Shown here one piece after another: positions 12,102 to 22,334 of a stretch of DNA of 64,000 nucleotides. A program made the position numbers and the translations under genes. The stretch covers positions 186,001 through 250,000 of the forward strand of contig WHUZ01000083.1 in the NCBI GenBank assembly GCA_015179045.1, written 5' to 3'. Numbering within the stretch: position 1 is the stretch's first letter; each line of letters opens with the position of its first letter. The notes below the pieces were generated by a model. The model was not told where the DNA came from. It ran no database searches and saw only the letters and a list, made by a program, of their open reading frames with translations. The DNA comes from Kalaharituber pfeilii (Eukaryota > Ascomycota > Pezizomycetes > Pezizales > Pezizaceae).

Positions 12102-13559
12102 TTATCTGCAGCCATGAAGCCGCTTGTAATTCCCACGTGGGATATGGGAACGTCCCCCGGATGGGATGGCGTGGGAGGCGGAGGAGATAGAAGGGGCAGG
12201 GTTATGAGTGCTGCGGTGCAGTCTCTGATAACTCCCAGGAGGAACGTGGAAGCGCCCTCCGGAAGCGATAACATGGGAGGAAGCTGTGGAGGTGATAGAG
12301 GCAGGGGGGATGACATGACAGCTGCCATGCAGCTTCTGATAATTCCCACGTGGAATGTGAGAACGCCCCCCGGAGGGGACAATATGGGAGGGAGTGGTGG
12401 GGGTGGTGGAGGTGGTGGAGGTGGAGGGAAGGCCAGGACAGCTGCCATGCAGCTTCTTATAATTCCCATGAGGGATACAGGAGCGTCCTCCAGACGGGAC
12501 AGCATAGGAGGAGTCAGTGGAAGTGGTGGAGCTGGCGGGAAGAGGGACACGGGAGCTGCCGTGCAGCTTCTTATAATTCCCACGGGGGATGTTGGAGCGC
12601 CCCCCAGATGGGACGGCGACAGATGAGGTGAAGGAGGGGGAGGTTGTGGATGAAGCAAGGGGAGGGATACGAGAGCTGCTATGCAGCTTCTGATAGTTCC
12701 CACGAGGAATGTGGGAACGCCCGCTAGACGGGAGGGCGTAGGATAAGGCTGTAGAGGTGGCGGAGTAGGTAGAGAAGGCGGGGAGAGGAACACGAGAGCT
12801 GCCGTGCAGCTTCTCATATGTTCCACGAGGGACGTTAGAGAGTCCTCCAGAGGGGGAAGAAACCGATGAGGTGAAGGAAGTGGTGGATGTGGAGGAGGAG
12901 GAGGTGGTGGATATGACGGGGTGAGGGACACGAGAGCTTCTCTGGAGGCTCCCATAAGTCTTACGAGGGATCTGAGAGCGTCCCCCTAAGGGGGTGGGTT
13001 GAGGGACACGAGAGCTACCGTGCAGCTTCTCGTAACTCCCACGAGGGACGTGGCAGCGTCCCCCTGAGGGAACAGCGGCAGAGGAGGCGGAGGAGGTAAA
13101 ATAGGCAAGGGCAGCAGCAGGGGCACGAGAGCCACCGTGTAGCTTCTGATAATCTCCACGAGGAACGTGGGAGCGCCCTCCAGAGGGGATGGCATGGGAG
13201 GAGATGGTGGAAGTGATGGAGGAGGCAGGGGGGTGGACACGACTAGAGCCGCTGTGCAGCTTCTCATGATCCCCATAGGGGACATTAATGGAGGAGGCCC
13301 TACTCATGAAGTCTTCTTCCGCCCCCTCACAGTAGGGCTTAAGCGATGTAACCCAAACTGCGACGCGATGCATCACATCAAACCAGCCTGGATTCTCCTC
13401 CTGTACCAGAGGTCTTCTCATCGCTTTTGCCTTTGAGGCCAACGTGGGCTGCATGTACCTTGGGGTTCCTTTCACGACTTTACGAGCGATGGGAGCGCGA
13501 GCAGCAACAGTGGCAGCAGCGGGAGCTGCACCAGACTTCTTTACGATCTTTCCAGCCAT
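12102..13559 (-). CDS. Family 1 SxIP-repeat protein, copy A (11 repeat units)
   Basis: Single-exon frame of 485 aa from ATG 13559. Residues 1-75 are the conserved head: MAGKIVKKSGAA, KGTPRYMQPTLASKAKAMRR, and GWFDVMHRVAVWVTSL, which would form an amphipathic helix. The rest is 11 units close to SGGRSHIPRGNYQKLHGSS, separated by Ser/Thr/Pro-rich linkers of variable length. I count seven S-x-I-P motifs (SQIP, three SHIP, SNIP, SCIP, SRIP), most of the form R-S-x-I-P-R. There is no signal peptide or membrane helix. The protein is basic and probably mostly disordered. I do not recognise the family. S-x-I-P in a basic Ser/Pro-rich context is the known EB1-binding motif, so a role at microtubule plus ends is possible, but that is inference. 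This is the longest copy; the others have 3-5 units. Confidence 0.75.
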   Translation of the reverse strand: MAGKIVKKSGAAPAAATVAARAPIARKVVKGTPRYMQPTLASKAKAMRRPLVQEENPGWFDVMHRVAVWVTSLKPYCEGAEEDFMSRASSINVPYGDHEKLHSGSSRVHPPASSITSTISSHAIPSGGRSHVPRGDYQKLHGGSRAPAAALAYFTSSASSAAVPSGGRCHVPRGSYEKLHGSSRVPQPTPLGGRSQIPRKTYGSLQRSSRVPHPVISTTSSSSTSTTSFTSSVSSPSGGLSNVPRGTYEKLHGSSRVPLPAFSTYSATSTALSYALPSSGRSHIPRGNYQKLHSSSRIPPLASSTTSPSFTSSVAVPSGGRSNIPRGNYKKLHGSSRVPLPASSTTSTDSSYAVPSGGRSCIPHGNYKKLHGSCPGLPSTSTTSTTPTTPSHIVPSGGRSHIPRGNYQKLHGSCHVIPPASITSTASSHVIASGGRFHVPPGSYQRLHRSTHNPAPSISSASHAIPSGGRSHIPRGNYKRLHGCR

Positions 13560-13743
13560 TTCAAATGTGCAGGATTTGTAACTTTATTGATCTATTTTAC
13601 GAACAAGAATCACGAAAAGGTAGAATTTGAGCGGTTTTGAGTACGATAAGGACAAGTTACGTGGGGTTTCGAGGGTGTTAGCGAAAATTCTGTGTGAGCC
13701 AGGACGATGGAACGTGAGGAAAGGGGAGCAGGAGTATGGTCCA

Positions 13744-13783
13744 TAACTGAAGGGGTACGGGTTTGCTATATACTCTGTTAGCG
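13744..13783 (-). promoter_or_regulatory. Shared core promoter, family 1 copy A
   Basis: On the minus strand: ACGCTAACAGAGTATATAGC, then AAACCCGTACCCCTTCAGTT. The TATA core and the AACCCGTACCCCT block are common to all family 1 and family 2 genes in this window. The ATG lies about 200 bp downstream. Confidence 0.65.
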
Positions 13784-14670
13784 TGCTTTTGGGGGACGCT
13801 ACACGGTATTGGAAGAGTTATGGAGGAAATGGCTGAATGGAGTGGGTGAGCTGGATGGTGGAGGATTTCCTATTATGGAGGTATAACAAACAAGGTTAAC
13901 CGAGGCGAAGGGACCATTACAGGGACAGCACGTGATTTCATACCAAGGCACTGTAAGCGAAACTCGAGGTACTAACCGATGCAGAGTGCCAGATGAGACT
14001 AGATTGCCAGCCGACAGTACCTATCTACATATGTACTTCGAACAGAAGGGGCGAACCTGAATTTTAGAGAGAGGACGCCTACTTACGTCAAGTATGCAAG
14101 TACCTCTTGAAAGATACATATGTGGTGATGCGAAACTGGAAGGGAAGGAACTTGAGCTTGCATATATTCGTTGCAGACTTATTATTACAACACCGACGTT
14201 AGAAGTAACAGCTCACCATATAAAAATTGCTTGTAAGTGTATACTGCTACTCAATCTCCACTAAATTATATCCATCAAAATCATATCCATAAAGTGTACA
14301 TTAATACCCTATACAGCAGTCTTCCAAAATCGGTAGGAAGACGGTTCAGGGTAATGATACTTGACGCAGGCTGCCGTCTTCTGATTACTATCGGACTGCA
14401 GAAATATTGCGACATGAGGATTAGAATAAGGTTAAGTATAAACTGTCAATGTCGTGTCCTCGTGGGGCAGTGGACGCGCAGTGCAGTTGTAATGTGGTAT
14501 CCATAAGGATGGTAAATATCTCTTATCTTGGGAAAGCGAGAGCTCAAATGCATCCCAACTACCTGCTTTCTTTCCGCGACTCGATAAAAATATTTGCTAT
14601 GTATGATACAATCAGAAATGGATGAACAACAGTAACTTTGTCTGAATCAAGAAAATCAAAGCCCTGGTGG
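13784..14670. other. Upstream flank of copy A and unassigned sequence
   Basis: 13800-13990 resembles the upstream flanks of other family 1 genes (GGTTAACCGAG and GATTTCCTATTATGGAGG motifs). Beyond that I see nothing I can name. Confidence 0.4.
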
Positions 14671-14672
14671 GC

Positions 14673-14685
14673 AAAAAAAAAAAAA
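14673..14685 (-). terminator. Pol III terminator of the tRNA-Leu gene
   Basis: Thirteen T on the minus strand starting 5 bp after the tRNA 3' end, as expected for RNA polymerase III termination. Confidence 0.8.
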
Positions 14686-14689
14686 TTGT

Positions 14690-14792
14690 TGATGAGAGTG
14701 GGATTCGAACCCACGCAGGTTTCCCTACCAGGAGGTTTGTGCTAAGAATGGTTCCTTAACCTGGCGCCATAGACCAACTCGGCCATCTCACC
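14690..14792 (-). tRNA. tRNA-Leu (AAG) with 20-nt intron
   Basis: Type II cloverleaf on the minus strand. The acceptor GGTGAGA pairs with TCTCATC (one G-U) and the discriminator is A. The D stem is GCC/GGC with box A TGGCCGAGTTGG. The anticodon stem CCAGG/CCTGG encloses loop TT-AAG-G. A 20-nt intron (AACCATTCTTAGCACAAACC) sits one base after the anticodon, the standard nuclear position. A long variable arm (AGG/CCT) and T arm GTGGG-TTCGAAT-CCCAC (box B) follow. The anticodon AAG reads CUU leucine codons. Shifting the anticodon stem by one would give UAA, also leucine, but position 26 then fits less well. Confidence 0.9.
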
Positions 14793-15989
14793 ATGAATTG
14801 ATATTAATCATTCACATCAATAGCACATGTACACATGTATTTAAACCACTCCATGCATTCCTAAATACTTACTCCAAAAGGACGGAAGAGTGTGTGAGAA
14901 AGTGATCGGGTTGTGGTTTCGGTTGCCTGACCGAGTCACCGCAGCTATGACGCACGAACAGCAAAAATCTCCGGACATCAGTGTTGGCTAAAGAGCAAAT
15001 CTCTCAGATTCTAGTACTGGGACTTTTTCGCACGCAACGCCGTTCATTGATGTGAACTAGGAAAGTGAATAATAACATTTAAATATCGAGTAAGTAGTGC
15101 AGAATAACCGTTCTCCACTGGTTGCACAATATCTGGTGGACAAGTGATTCCCAGTTCACTCGGGGAATTATTTGATATTTAATCAAGCAAAGAATGGAAA
15201 GTTTGCATCGAAAAGCTTGGGCATCGAACTTATGTTTTAATGAAACTGAAAAATCTCTTTTCTAGTTGAGGTTGACGCTTGCCTCGACCCAATAATGCCA
15301 ACTGAGAGTACAATACGGTCTGGTCTTTGCGTTCACTCATATGCATGAAACTTTTCTACAAGAAATCCTTGATAGCTATATCCGGACTGTCCTTGTCATT
15401 TCGGTACGAAATCAAAAGGAGGACGTCCTGTGCAGCAGATGGTTATGAAGGACGTCCATACTGTTTTTCAATCTATCACTGGGACATGAGAAGCAACCAC
15501 CAAAGTAGCATGAGGCAATGTCAATTTGTGAAACGGGTGGTAAAAATCCCCACCAAAGCCGCATAGAATGAAGGCATCCGCTTGGTTTCAGCACCTCCTT
15601 TCCGTGTCGAGCAGCCACAGCATTGCACGTCATAGCTGACAGGACCACCTCTCACAATGTGTGCTATTATTGCGTCAATAGGTATGGTAACAACTGACTA
15701 CTCTCTAAAGATCAATTAACAACCGCAGACTCGCCCTAGATTGTCAGCTCCTAGACATGAGATTAATTGGGGAGATAATATATACAAGTTATTGCAAGTG
15801 CACAAGAATTCGACATGACAGCTTGCTGCCAGCACTTGGAACATTCAATCTTATGAAATCCCGTTGAGCTACAATTTACTAACTGGTCCAGTCTGCTGTA
15901 CCTTGATTAGATATCGGGGCGGTTTTAAATACTGCTCATTCTGGATACGGGATTCCTTCGAATCTACGAGGGGGCTCCAAAGAGCGTTG
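14793..15989. other. Unassigned stretch
   Basis: No supported gene. The longest frames (15327-15566 + and 15412-15648 -) overlap antisense, lack recognisable motifs and are likely chance. Confidence 0.4.
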
Positions 15990-16819
15990 ATGGCGAGATA
16001 TTTCTCGTATTGAGGGGCTTCTCAGCTTCAATGGTCCTTGCCTGTTCGCCGGCGGGGGTTCACTGGTTCATGATGGTAAGATAGGAGGTCAACTTTGACT
16101 AAGTACTTTGCTGATTGCGCTGAAATATTTAGGTTTCGTATTATACTCCATTCGTCTTACTCACGGTCCTTAGCATTCAGATTACGGCATGCTGCAAAAA
16201 CATAGAGCGTGCTAAGGGCATGCAACAGACAACCATTATCTTCCAAAAGTAACTCATGTTCCCACAACTGTGCGGAAATACCTGGATGCGAATAGGGATC
16301 CGCAGCCTGCTCTTGATTCTACTTATCTCTAGGATATGCAAAAGCAAATATTTACAGTACAAGGCACCGTTTACGTTTAACAGACGGATTTACAAATACA
16401 CACGTTTATCACTGTCATAATCTAAACTCTGGTCCTCAGAAACAAATGCAGTTTGGATTTAGAACAAGGAACATAACAAGAAGCACACCAAAATCGAAAC
16501 ACGATGAGAAACTGCATACGGCTAATGAAAAAAAACAAAAACAAAGCAAAAAACAAACGAAAAAACACGATGACCAACTGCTTTCCCAAACTCCAATACC
16601 AATAACCAGTCTACCCACAAAACCCCTAAACGAACACCTTGGAACCAAAATCTCGTCGGCCTATCAAATCCTTTTTCCAAAACGCCATCCTATCGACTTC
16701 ACTTTGGGACTAGGTTATGTACTTTCCAATACCGATTTCCATTTCAGCCATGCGCTAATTCACAAGAAGGAACCTTTGTGCTCTACTCCTCTTTAAAATA
16801 ATAGGCAAGATTATCTTGC

Positions 16820-18073
16820 CTATTCCCTCACAACATTCATCGAAATCTTCCTGGGGATCTTGCATCCCTGGATATACCTTGCAGAAACGGTCCTTGCACT
16901 CATGCCCTCAAAGTCCACATTTTCATTTCCCTTCACCGGACGAGGAATCATGGAACGCCTGGCTGCGATTCCCCGCTCATGGGAGGCAGCTTTGGCCTCT
17001 TCCGCCTTTGTGGAACTAGCAGCATAGTATCCAGACTCAACTCGTTTCACTGGTGTTGGGATCATAGAGACAAAGCTAGGCTTGGCAGTTTGTTGGTCAT
17101 AGAAGGAGGTAACCCTGGAATGGATGACTACAGTGCTTGTGGATGCCATTTGGGACTGGCAGGGTCTTGGGATTTTGGAGATGAAGCCAGAGAAGGCTGG
17201 ACTAGCTTCCTCGATGGCTTCAGAACTATATTCACTGCAACTAGAGAACCCAGCGGAGCTCTTTATCTCAGCTTCAGAGCTTGTGATGGATTCTCCATAG
17301 GAGGAGACTTCGTAAAGACTAGCAGAAGCTTTATTTTGGAAGGGGGTAACAATAGTAGTTACGTTATTTTCCACCATGTTGTCCAAGCCATAGGTAGAAG
17401 CAGAAAGATCGCTGTCAACAGGGATCAGAGTGTTGTTTACGGTGTCCTTAATTTCGCTGTTTTGGACCTTGACTAGCTCATAGGTTATTGGCTTCTGAGA
17501 TTGTGACTCGCACGTGAACTTGGTTTCCTCGTTCTTCATCGGAAACTCAGTGTTTTCGGTATCATGCTCACATTCACGCTCATAGTACTCGATGTTAAAC
17601 TGTTCACCTTCGTTTTCATGAATCACAGTAGAAGTACCGGCTGTCTCCAAGCCAAACATAACACGGAAATTAAAAGGTTTTAAGAACCCGGCTGCTGCTG
17701 CAGTGCCAGCAGTCGCCGCAAACCTAGCAGAGCGAAGCCCGACGTGAGCAGTAGTAACTGCAGCGGATCTGTTCGCGAGAGCAAGAATACGAGAAAGGTG
17801 AGAGGATGCAACTTGGGGATCCTCCGGGGGAATAGTCATAGAGGGAGTACGAGTAACCTGGGTAGGTTCCAGTCGAGTGAGTCTGTGACCCTCAGAGCTA
17901 CGAATGTGGGCTCGAGCTACGAAAGGAACGAAGGCTTTTGTCACTTCTTTTGCTTTCTTTGCCTCAGTGGGCATTGAATAACGAGGAATATTTGTAGTGA
18001 GAACAGGGAGAGTAGGGTAGGACGTGGCAGTCTCAGCTGGAAGGGTGACAGCGGTGAACTTTGCAGCAGCCAT
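16820..18073 (-). CDS. Family 2 protein, copy A (417 aa)
   Basis: Single exon. I take ATG 18073 (context GAGATGG, 417 aa); a longer open frame to 18271 starts with a non-ATG codon in the 5' UTR. The N-terminal half is conserved: TNIPRYSMPTEAKKAKEVTK, SEGHRLTRLEPTQVTRTPSM, an Ala-rich helix, and KPFNFRVMFGLETAG. An acidic Ser-rich middle follows. The C-terminal 110 residues carry SKIPRP, SMIPTPVKR, SMIPRPVKG and CKIPRK at intervals of roughly 20-45 residues. The SMIPTPVKR type closely fits the EB1-binding S-x-I-P consensus, flanked by basic residues and prolines. No signal peptide, membrane segment or enzyme motif. The gene stands head-to-head with the family 1 copy at 20775. Function unknown. 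Confidence 0.75.
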   Translation of the reverse strand: MAAAKFTAVTLPAETATSYPTLPVLTTNIPRYSMPTEAKKAKEVTKAFVPFVARAHIRSSEGHRLTRLEPTQVTRTPSMTIPPEDPQVASSHLSRILALANRSAAVTTAHVGLRSARFAATAGTAAAAGFLKPFNFRVMFGLETAGTSTVIHENEGEQFNIEYYERECEHDTENTEFPMKNEETKFTCESQSQKPITYELVKVQNSEIKDTVNNTLIPVDSDLSASTYGLDNMVENNVTTIVTPFQNKASASLYEVSSYGESITSSEAEIKSSAGFSSCSEYSSEAIEEASPAFSGFISKIPRPCQSQMASTSTVVIHSRVTSFYDQQTAKPSFVSMIPTPVKRVESGYYAASSTKAEEAKAASHERGIAARRSMIPRPVKGNENVDFEGMSARTVSARYIQGCKIPRKISMNVVRE

Positions 18074-18264
18074 CTCGACTTTGCACAAGAAATACGAGGT
18101 TTCTTTGAATAAAACTTGTATCAGGGTATTCTGCGGAGCAGCGGGAGTCTTTTGAGCACTTTTGAGTAAGATCTGAGTGTGGTTTGTGGGAGTTGAGCGT
18201 TTTGTGGTGTTTGACAGTGGGCTTTGGAACAGTGGGTACGATGGGGTCGAGCGATGGGGAATGC

Positions 18265-18300
18265 TGTCCAAGTGGAGGGGTACGGGTTTAGTATATAGTC
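18265..18300 (-). promoter_or_regulatory. Shared core promoter, family 2 copy A
   Basis: On the minus strand: GACTATATACTAAACCCGTA, then CCCCTCCACTTGGAC. The TATA plus AACCCGTACCCCTCCA is the same as in family 1, although the flanks differ. The ATG lies about 200 bp downstream. Confidence 0.65.
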
Positions 18301-20542
18301 GAAAGCGCGGGGCGCAAAGGAAGCTATGCCTGGTGGGGATTTGTGGGGAATCGCTATTGAGGGTTCTGAATTGGGGAAAAATGTGGCTTGGCTAGAAGAT
18401 CTCTCCGGCTGGGTCGGAGAGGACAGATGAGCGATTAAAAATGGGTGTAAGCGACCTGGCCAAGCCTGCCGCTAGCTTGCCTATATAAGAGTCACTCCTC
18501 CCAAGCCCTCAACCAGGCAACTGCGACCTCCTCCACATCCTGCAGCAAGCAATGCGATGATTACCAGATGCGCACTGGATACACAACCAGAATACTGGAC
18601 ACATATCGGACCCGACAACAGTTAGTCGGATTAGACTACTAGTGACAGTGTCTCTGTACTTACCAAGCCAGAAAAGAATCTAAAGACCCCCTTTCTTGTA
18701 CACCCGGAGATACAGACGACTTACCAGTAACGGCATACAGGATCTGTAGTCTGTTCGTTCACAGCACAATACCCTTCTGGATATCCGAGGATTTCCAACA
18801 CCCGATGGCCGTGATTTCTAAGCCCTATCGGCTGCTTAAGGGGCCTAGCCTAGGTAGTACACTGCTGCTCACAAAAAATATACGTATATTTCATGGATAG
18901 GGACACGTCGCCACAGCCTTCCGTTACAAAAGGCAAGCATACGTGACATTTTAGCCACCGGAATCTGGGAAATTTTCCGAAATTAGAAACAAGAAAATCT
19001 CCCGCGATTCCCTCTGCTGCAGCGCAGTTTACTCAGCGAACAACGGACGGGTATATGCAAATCAAAAAGTGGGACCTATTGGTTGGGAATTTATACGATG
19101 ATACATTCATTATCATGCTTGTGGGCAATGATAAGTGTGTGTTTCGACGGAGATTGACATAAACGGGCGGCGGGAAAAGTTGCCAGGTTGTGGGAAAGGG
19201 GTCTAAAGATGGCTTGAGTTTGCCACGATAGCCGTTTAGGTGTCTTGGGTTTACACAATAGATGTGTCCCAGGGAATGTTGGGGTAGCGGTGATTCTTGA
19301 AGAGGAGGAAATTACTGAAGTGCTAGAGCTACCTAAAGAGGAGAGCTGAGAAAGGAGTAAAACATGTTAGAAGAGCTTAGTGCGTTTTACCGACAAGTGG
19401 GTTCCTGAAGAGGAGTAAGCCTAACCGCCACTCGGATGACTGGAATTACTTTACAGGACAAGAAGGGGTAGAGTGATGGGCAGCACGCGGGAAAACGAGC
19501 AGGTGAGTGGAGGAGCATGCTTGCGTATGTATATAATCCGGGTTCTTGAGGCTGAAACGTGTCGGGAGCGAGCTTTTAGAGAAAAGGAGAACGCGTGCAG
19601 AGACAAACATCATAAAGATGAGCTGCTGGAGGTAGGTACGAGAGAAGACCAGCGACGGGGCTAGGGAAGCCTCGCCTCGCCAAAGAATGTAAGTCTTTAC
19701 CATCCCTAGTATTAACACAACTCTGAATTGCGCGTCCCCGACCAAGACGGTCAGTTATGTGTAATTTATCTATCACCACAGACACGCCTATTTTATTCGT
19801 TTATTCTGCATGAACTTTTTAAGAATGCGACCACGTTACCAAAACTCCGCAGCCCACGACCAGGTACGTTACCCTGAAACCATCTCAAACTTGGAAATCC
19901 GCTTCACCAGGTATTTAAAATAATCACCTTTACGGATATAAATTCAGTGGACGAATCTAGTAGACAGTATAGGTTTACAAGTTGTCAAGTTGTATATTAT
20001 ACGGTAGGTCTTTTGTAGAACTCTCGGCGCGGCGTTTTGAGTAACGTGGTGGACATGCGATATTTCATTTTTTATTTCTTATATCTTTATTCGCGTGCCG
20101 CCCGAAGGGCTATGGCGAGAGGATGTACGAAATGGAGCTCGTGTCTTGATTGAATCCCGAGCTTCTGAAATCAGATTAAGCTGCTGAGAGGTATGTCAGC
20201 GTCCATTCTTCGTATCTCCCTTCTCGGCTCTATTTGTGCTGGGTTAGTGAATAGGTTGTAGATAGGTACTTAGGTAGATAGGCACTAGGTACAAGTAGGT
20301 AGATATTAATGTACATACCTGGCATCTCCATCGGTTAGTAGCCGAATTCGCGTCCATCACGATGTACGTACTTAAGAAATAAGTATGTATAGCCAGTTTC
20401 TTGGCATACTAGTACGTATGAAGGTTTGGTTAACCTAAGGAAAAACATCCAAAATAGGAAATCCTCCACCATCAAATTCACCTGCTCCATCCAGCCATTT
20501 CCTCCACATCTCTTCCAATACCGTGCAGCCTCCCCCTAGAAG
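18301..20542. other. Divergent intergenic region between family 2 and family 1 genes
   Basis: No gene found. This 2.2-kb region is repeated in inverted form at 46886-49130. It contains a LINE/SINE tail hairpin (20091-20120, minus) near 20.1 kb and short CTAGGTA-type tandem steps near 20.26-20.31 kb. A frame at 19473-19664 and its mirror at 47773-47964 is conserved only as part of the duplication. Confidence 0.5.
20091..20120 (-). repeat. Class B retroposon tail hairpin
   Basis: On the minus strand CTCGCCATAGCCCTTCGGGC, then GGCACGCGAA. This variant of the LINE 3' hairpin has its mirror copy at 47321-47350. Confidence 0.5.
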
Positions 20543-20585
20543 CACGCTACCAGAGTATATAGCAAACCCGTACCCCTCCAGTTAG
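20543..20585 (+). promoter_or_regulatory. Shared core promoter, family 1 copy B
   Basis: CACGCTACCAGAGTATATAG, then CAAACCCGTACCCCTCCAGT. Same TATA and AACCCGTACCCCT block as the other ten genes. Confidence 0.65.
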
Positions 20586-20774
20586 AGCTCATGCTCCTGT
20601 CCCCCGTTTCCTCACTCTCATCGTCCTCGCTCGCACAAAATTTTCGCTCGCACACAACACCCACGCAAAACTCGTGCTCATCGTACTCAAAACCCGCTCG
20701 AATTGTACTTTTTGTGGTCCCTTGTTCATAAAGTAGATCAATAAAGCTAGAAAATCCTTCCAAAAGTGTCAAAG

Positions 20775-21611
20775 ATGGCTGGAAAGATCGTAAAGAAGTC
20801 CGGTGCTGCTGCTACTGCTCGCACTCCGATCGTTCGTAAAGCCGTGAAAGGAACTCCAGGCTACATGCAGCCAACGTTGGCCTCAAAGGCAAAAGCGATG
20901 AGAAGATCTCTGGTACAGGAGGAGAATCCAGGCTGGTTTGATGTGATGCATCGCGTCGCAGCTTGGGTAGTATCGCTTGAGCCCTGCTTTGAGGCAACGG
21001 AAGAAGACTTCCTTTACTGCCATACCTTTGAAAACGCATCTGAAGAGATAATTGTTACGGATTGCAACCGACCGTTTGCAAACCGTTGCACCAAAAGGTA
21101 GAACTACCGGTACCACCCGGTAGTGCGGTCGGTATATATAGGAGTATCCGTACGGGCCGGTCAGCGACTCGCTTACGTTTGCGCACGTGGTCAAGGATCT
21201 TGGCTCCCTTAGACGTCCACACGTACTAGTAATCAGCTTCCCTCTGCCGCCATGGCACGCCAAGCCGTGACAATAATACCCATGAGCAGGGCCTGCTCCA
21301 TCGCTTCAACCGTTTCCTCCCATGCTATCCCATCTGGGGGACGTTCCCACGTTCCTCGTGGGAATTACCAGAGGCTTCACGGTAGTTCTCTTGCCCATCC
21401 TGCTCCCGCCTCCGTCACTTCCACCGCACTCTTGTATGCTGTCCCCTCTGGGGGACACTCCCACGCCCCGCGTCGGAATTATCTGAGGCTGCACAGCAGC
21501 TCTTGTATACCTGCCCCTTCGTCCCCCTCCGCCTCCTCCCATGTCATTCCCTCTGGAGGGCGTTCCCACATTCCACGTGGGAATTACAAGAAGCTCCATG
21601 GCTGCCGGTAA
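20775..21611 (+). pseudogene. Family 1 SxIP-repeat gene, copy B, broken by an insertion
   Basis: The frame starts at ATG 20775 with the family head (MAGKIVKKSGAAATA, KGTPGYMQPTLASKAKAMRR, GWFDVMHRVAAWVVSLE). It is interrupted at 21053 by a 220-bp insertion that brings a TAG stop at 21099-21101. After the insertion the frame resumes at 21278 with three repeat units ending in RSHIPRGNYKKLHGCR. Intact paralogs at 34227 and 36715 read straight through this point. Unless the insertion is spliced out, only about 109 aa without repeats can be made. The ATG inside the insertion near 21252 is in frame with the repeats and might restart translation, but that is speculative. Confidence 0.7.
21053..21272 (+). 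mobile_element. Solo-LTR-like insertion (220 bp) in family 1 copy B
   Basis: Starts TGTTACGG and ends CCGTGACA, an imperfect inverted repeat with TG...CA ends. It is flanked by the 5-bp direct repeat ATAAT (21048-21052 and 21273-21277). The paralogs at 34227 and 36715 have the single uninterrupted sequence GAAGAGATAATACCCATGAG, so limits and duplication are exact. A TATATATA at about 21133 fits an LTR promoter. The direction of the element is not known. The full-length parent is not in this window, and the sequence does not match either copia LTR here. Confidence 0.75.
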
Positions 21612-22023
21612 CTAGGAGTGGCCTAGGTATGATGTATCCTTTCACATTCTCTTATGCTGTTCAAACCTGGGATGCTGCCAATAACTTTTGTTAGCATGTC
21701 TGGTACTACGAGGAGCATCAACGACCCCAATGAAGTTTGCCGTTGTCCTGGAAAAATTAGACAAGCAGGGTTTTCCTAGCTATTGGGAACTGAGGGGGTT
21801 CTTGGTGAGTACTCCGACAAATTCCTTGTAGCTCATCATTAAGTCGCAAGTACTGATGACACCTGCCAGAACGCCAACGAGTGTCAACCAGAATGCCAAT
21901 ACAAGGGGAGATTTGGGGACACTTGAGGACGGTAAAGGCGGAGTGAGGGATTGTTAGCTACAGTTTCAAAAAAGTTCTGTTTTGTCTTTCTGTTTTTATT
22001 CGTTCTTTGATTTTGTTCTGTCT

Positions 22024-22064
<41 letters not shown>

Positions 22065-22110
22065 GCTTTCTAGTTATGGCGTATTAGTTTCAATAGAGCT
22101 GTTCCGAATG
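21612..22110 (+). repeat. Downstream flank and T-rich block of copy B
   Basis: Contains the family 1 post-stop sequence with the possible 3' UTR donor GTATGATGTA, then a long T tract (about 22026-22064) and GTTTCAATAGAGCTGTTCC. The same order follows the family 1 genes at 34227, 36715, 46035 and 52872. Confidence 0.5.
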
Positions 22111-22269
22111 GTTTACTCTCCTCTTGATTCGCTTTCAGTTATGTAAAGTATTACGAGTTTGTAATCATTTAACTGGTCGCGTCACCCGCACCTACAGTAT
22201 ACCAATCGATGTCTCCATTCCACAAGTTTTAGTATATAGTCATCTACCTGCCACTGAACCAGTTAGGTA

Positions 22270-22334
22270 GCCCTGCCATGGCGAACAGCTACAAGCGGGG
22301 TCACGTGAAATAAAAAAAAAAAAAAAAAAAAAAA
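22270..22334 (+). mobile_element. Mini-retroposon, class A (42 nt + A tail)
   Basis: The body begins GCCCTGCCATGGCGAACAGC, continues through GCGGGGTCACGTGAAAT, then about 23 A. It is flanked by the 13-bp direct repeat AACCAGTTAGGTA (22257-22269 and 22335-22347). The paralogous locus at about 33525-33545 holds the empty site. The body can fold as a hairpin (CCCTGC with GCGGGG). Confidence 0.8.

Noticed and set aside
12114..12626. Gly-rich antisense frame across the repeats, with equivalents at 34239, 36727, 43210, 46047 and 52884
   Set aside because: These mirror the sense repeats and vary with them. The shared promoter and the conserved head are on the minus strand only, so the sense reading is the gene.
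12083..12955. Long proline-rich frame overlapping family 1 copy A (290 codons, minus strand, other phase)
   Set aside because: It is a frame shadow of the repeat array. The repeat period is a multiple of three over long stretches, which keeps alternate frames open; it lacks the family head and is not kept in start or end between copies.
12102..13559. Family 1 repeats as secreted or surface adhesin repeats
   Set aside because: No copy has a signal peptide, membrane anchor or GPI-type tail; the N-terminus is basic (MAGKIVKKSG).
16979..17476. Antisense frames inside family 2 genes (also 23949-24437 and 49961-50446)
   Set aside because: Conserved only because the sense gene is conserved. Starts and lengths drift between copies and there is no promoter.
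22026..22064. Long T tract as a LINE tail
   Set aside because: It lacks the hairpin and a flanking duplication and is the local form of the T-rich block found after all family 1 genes.
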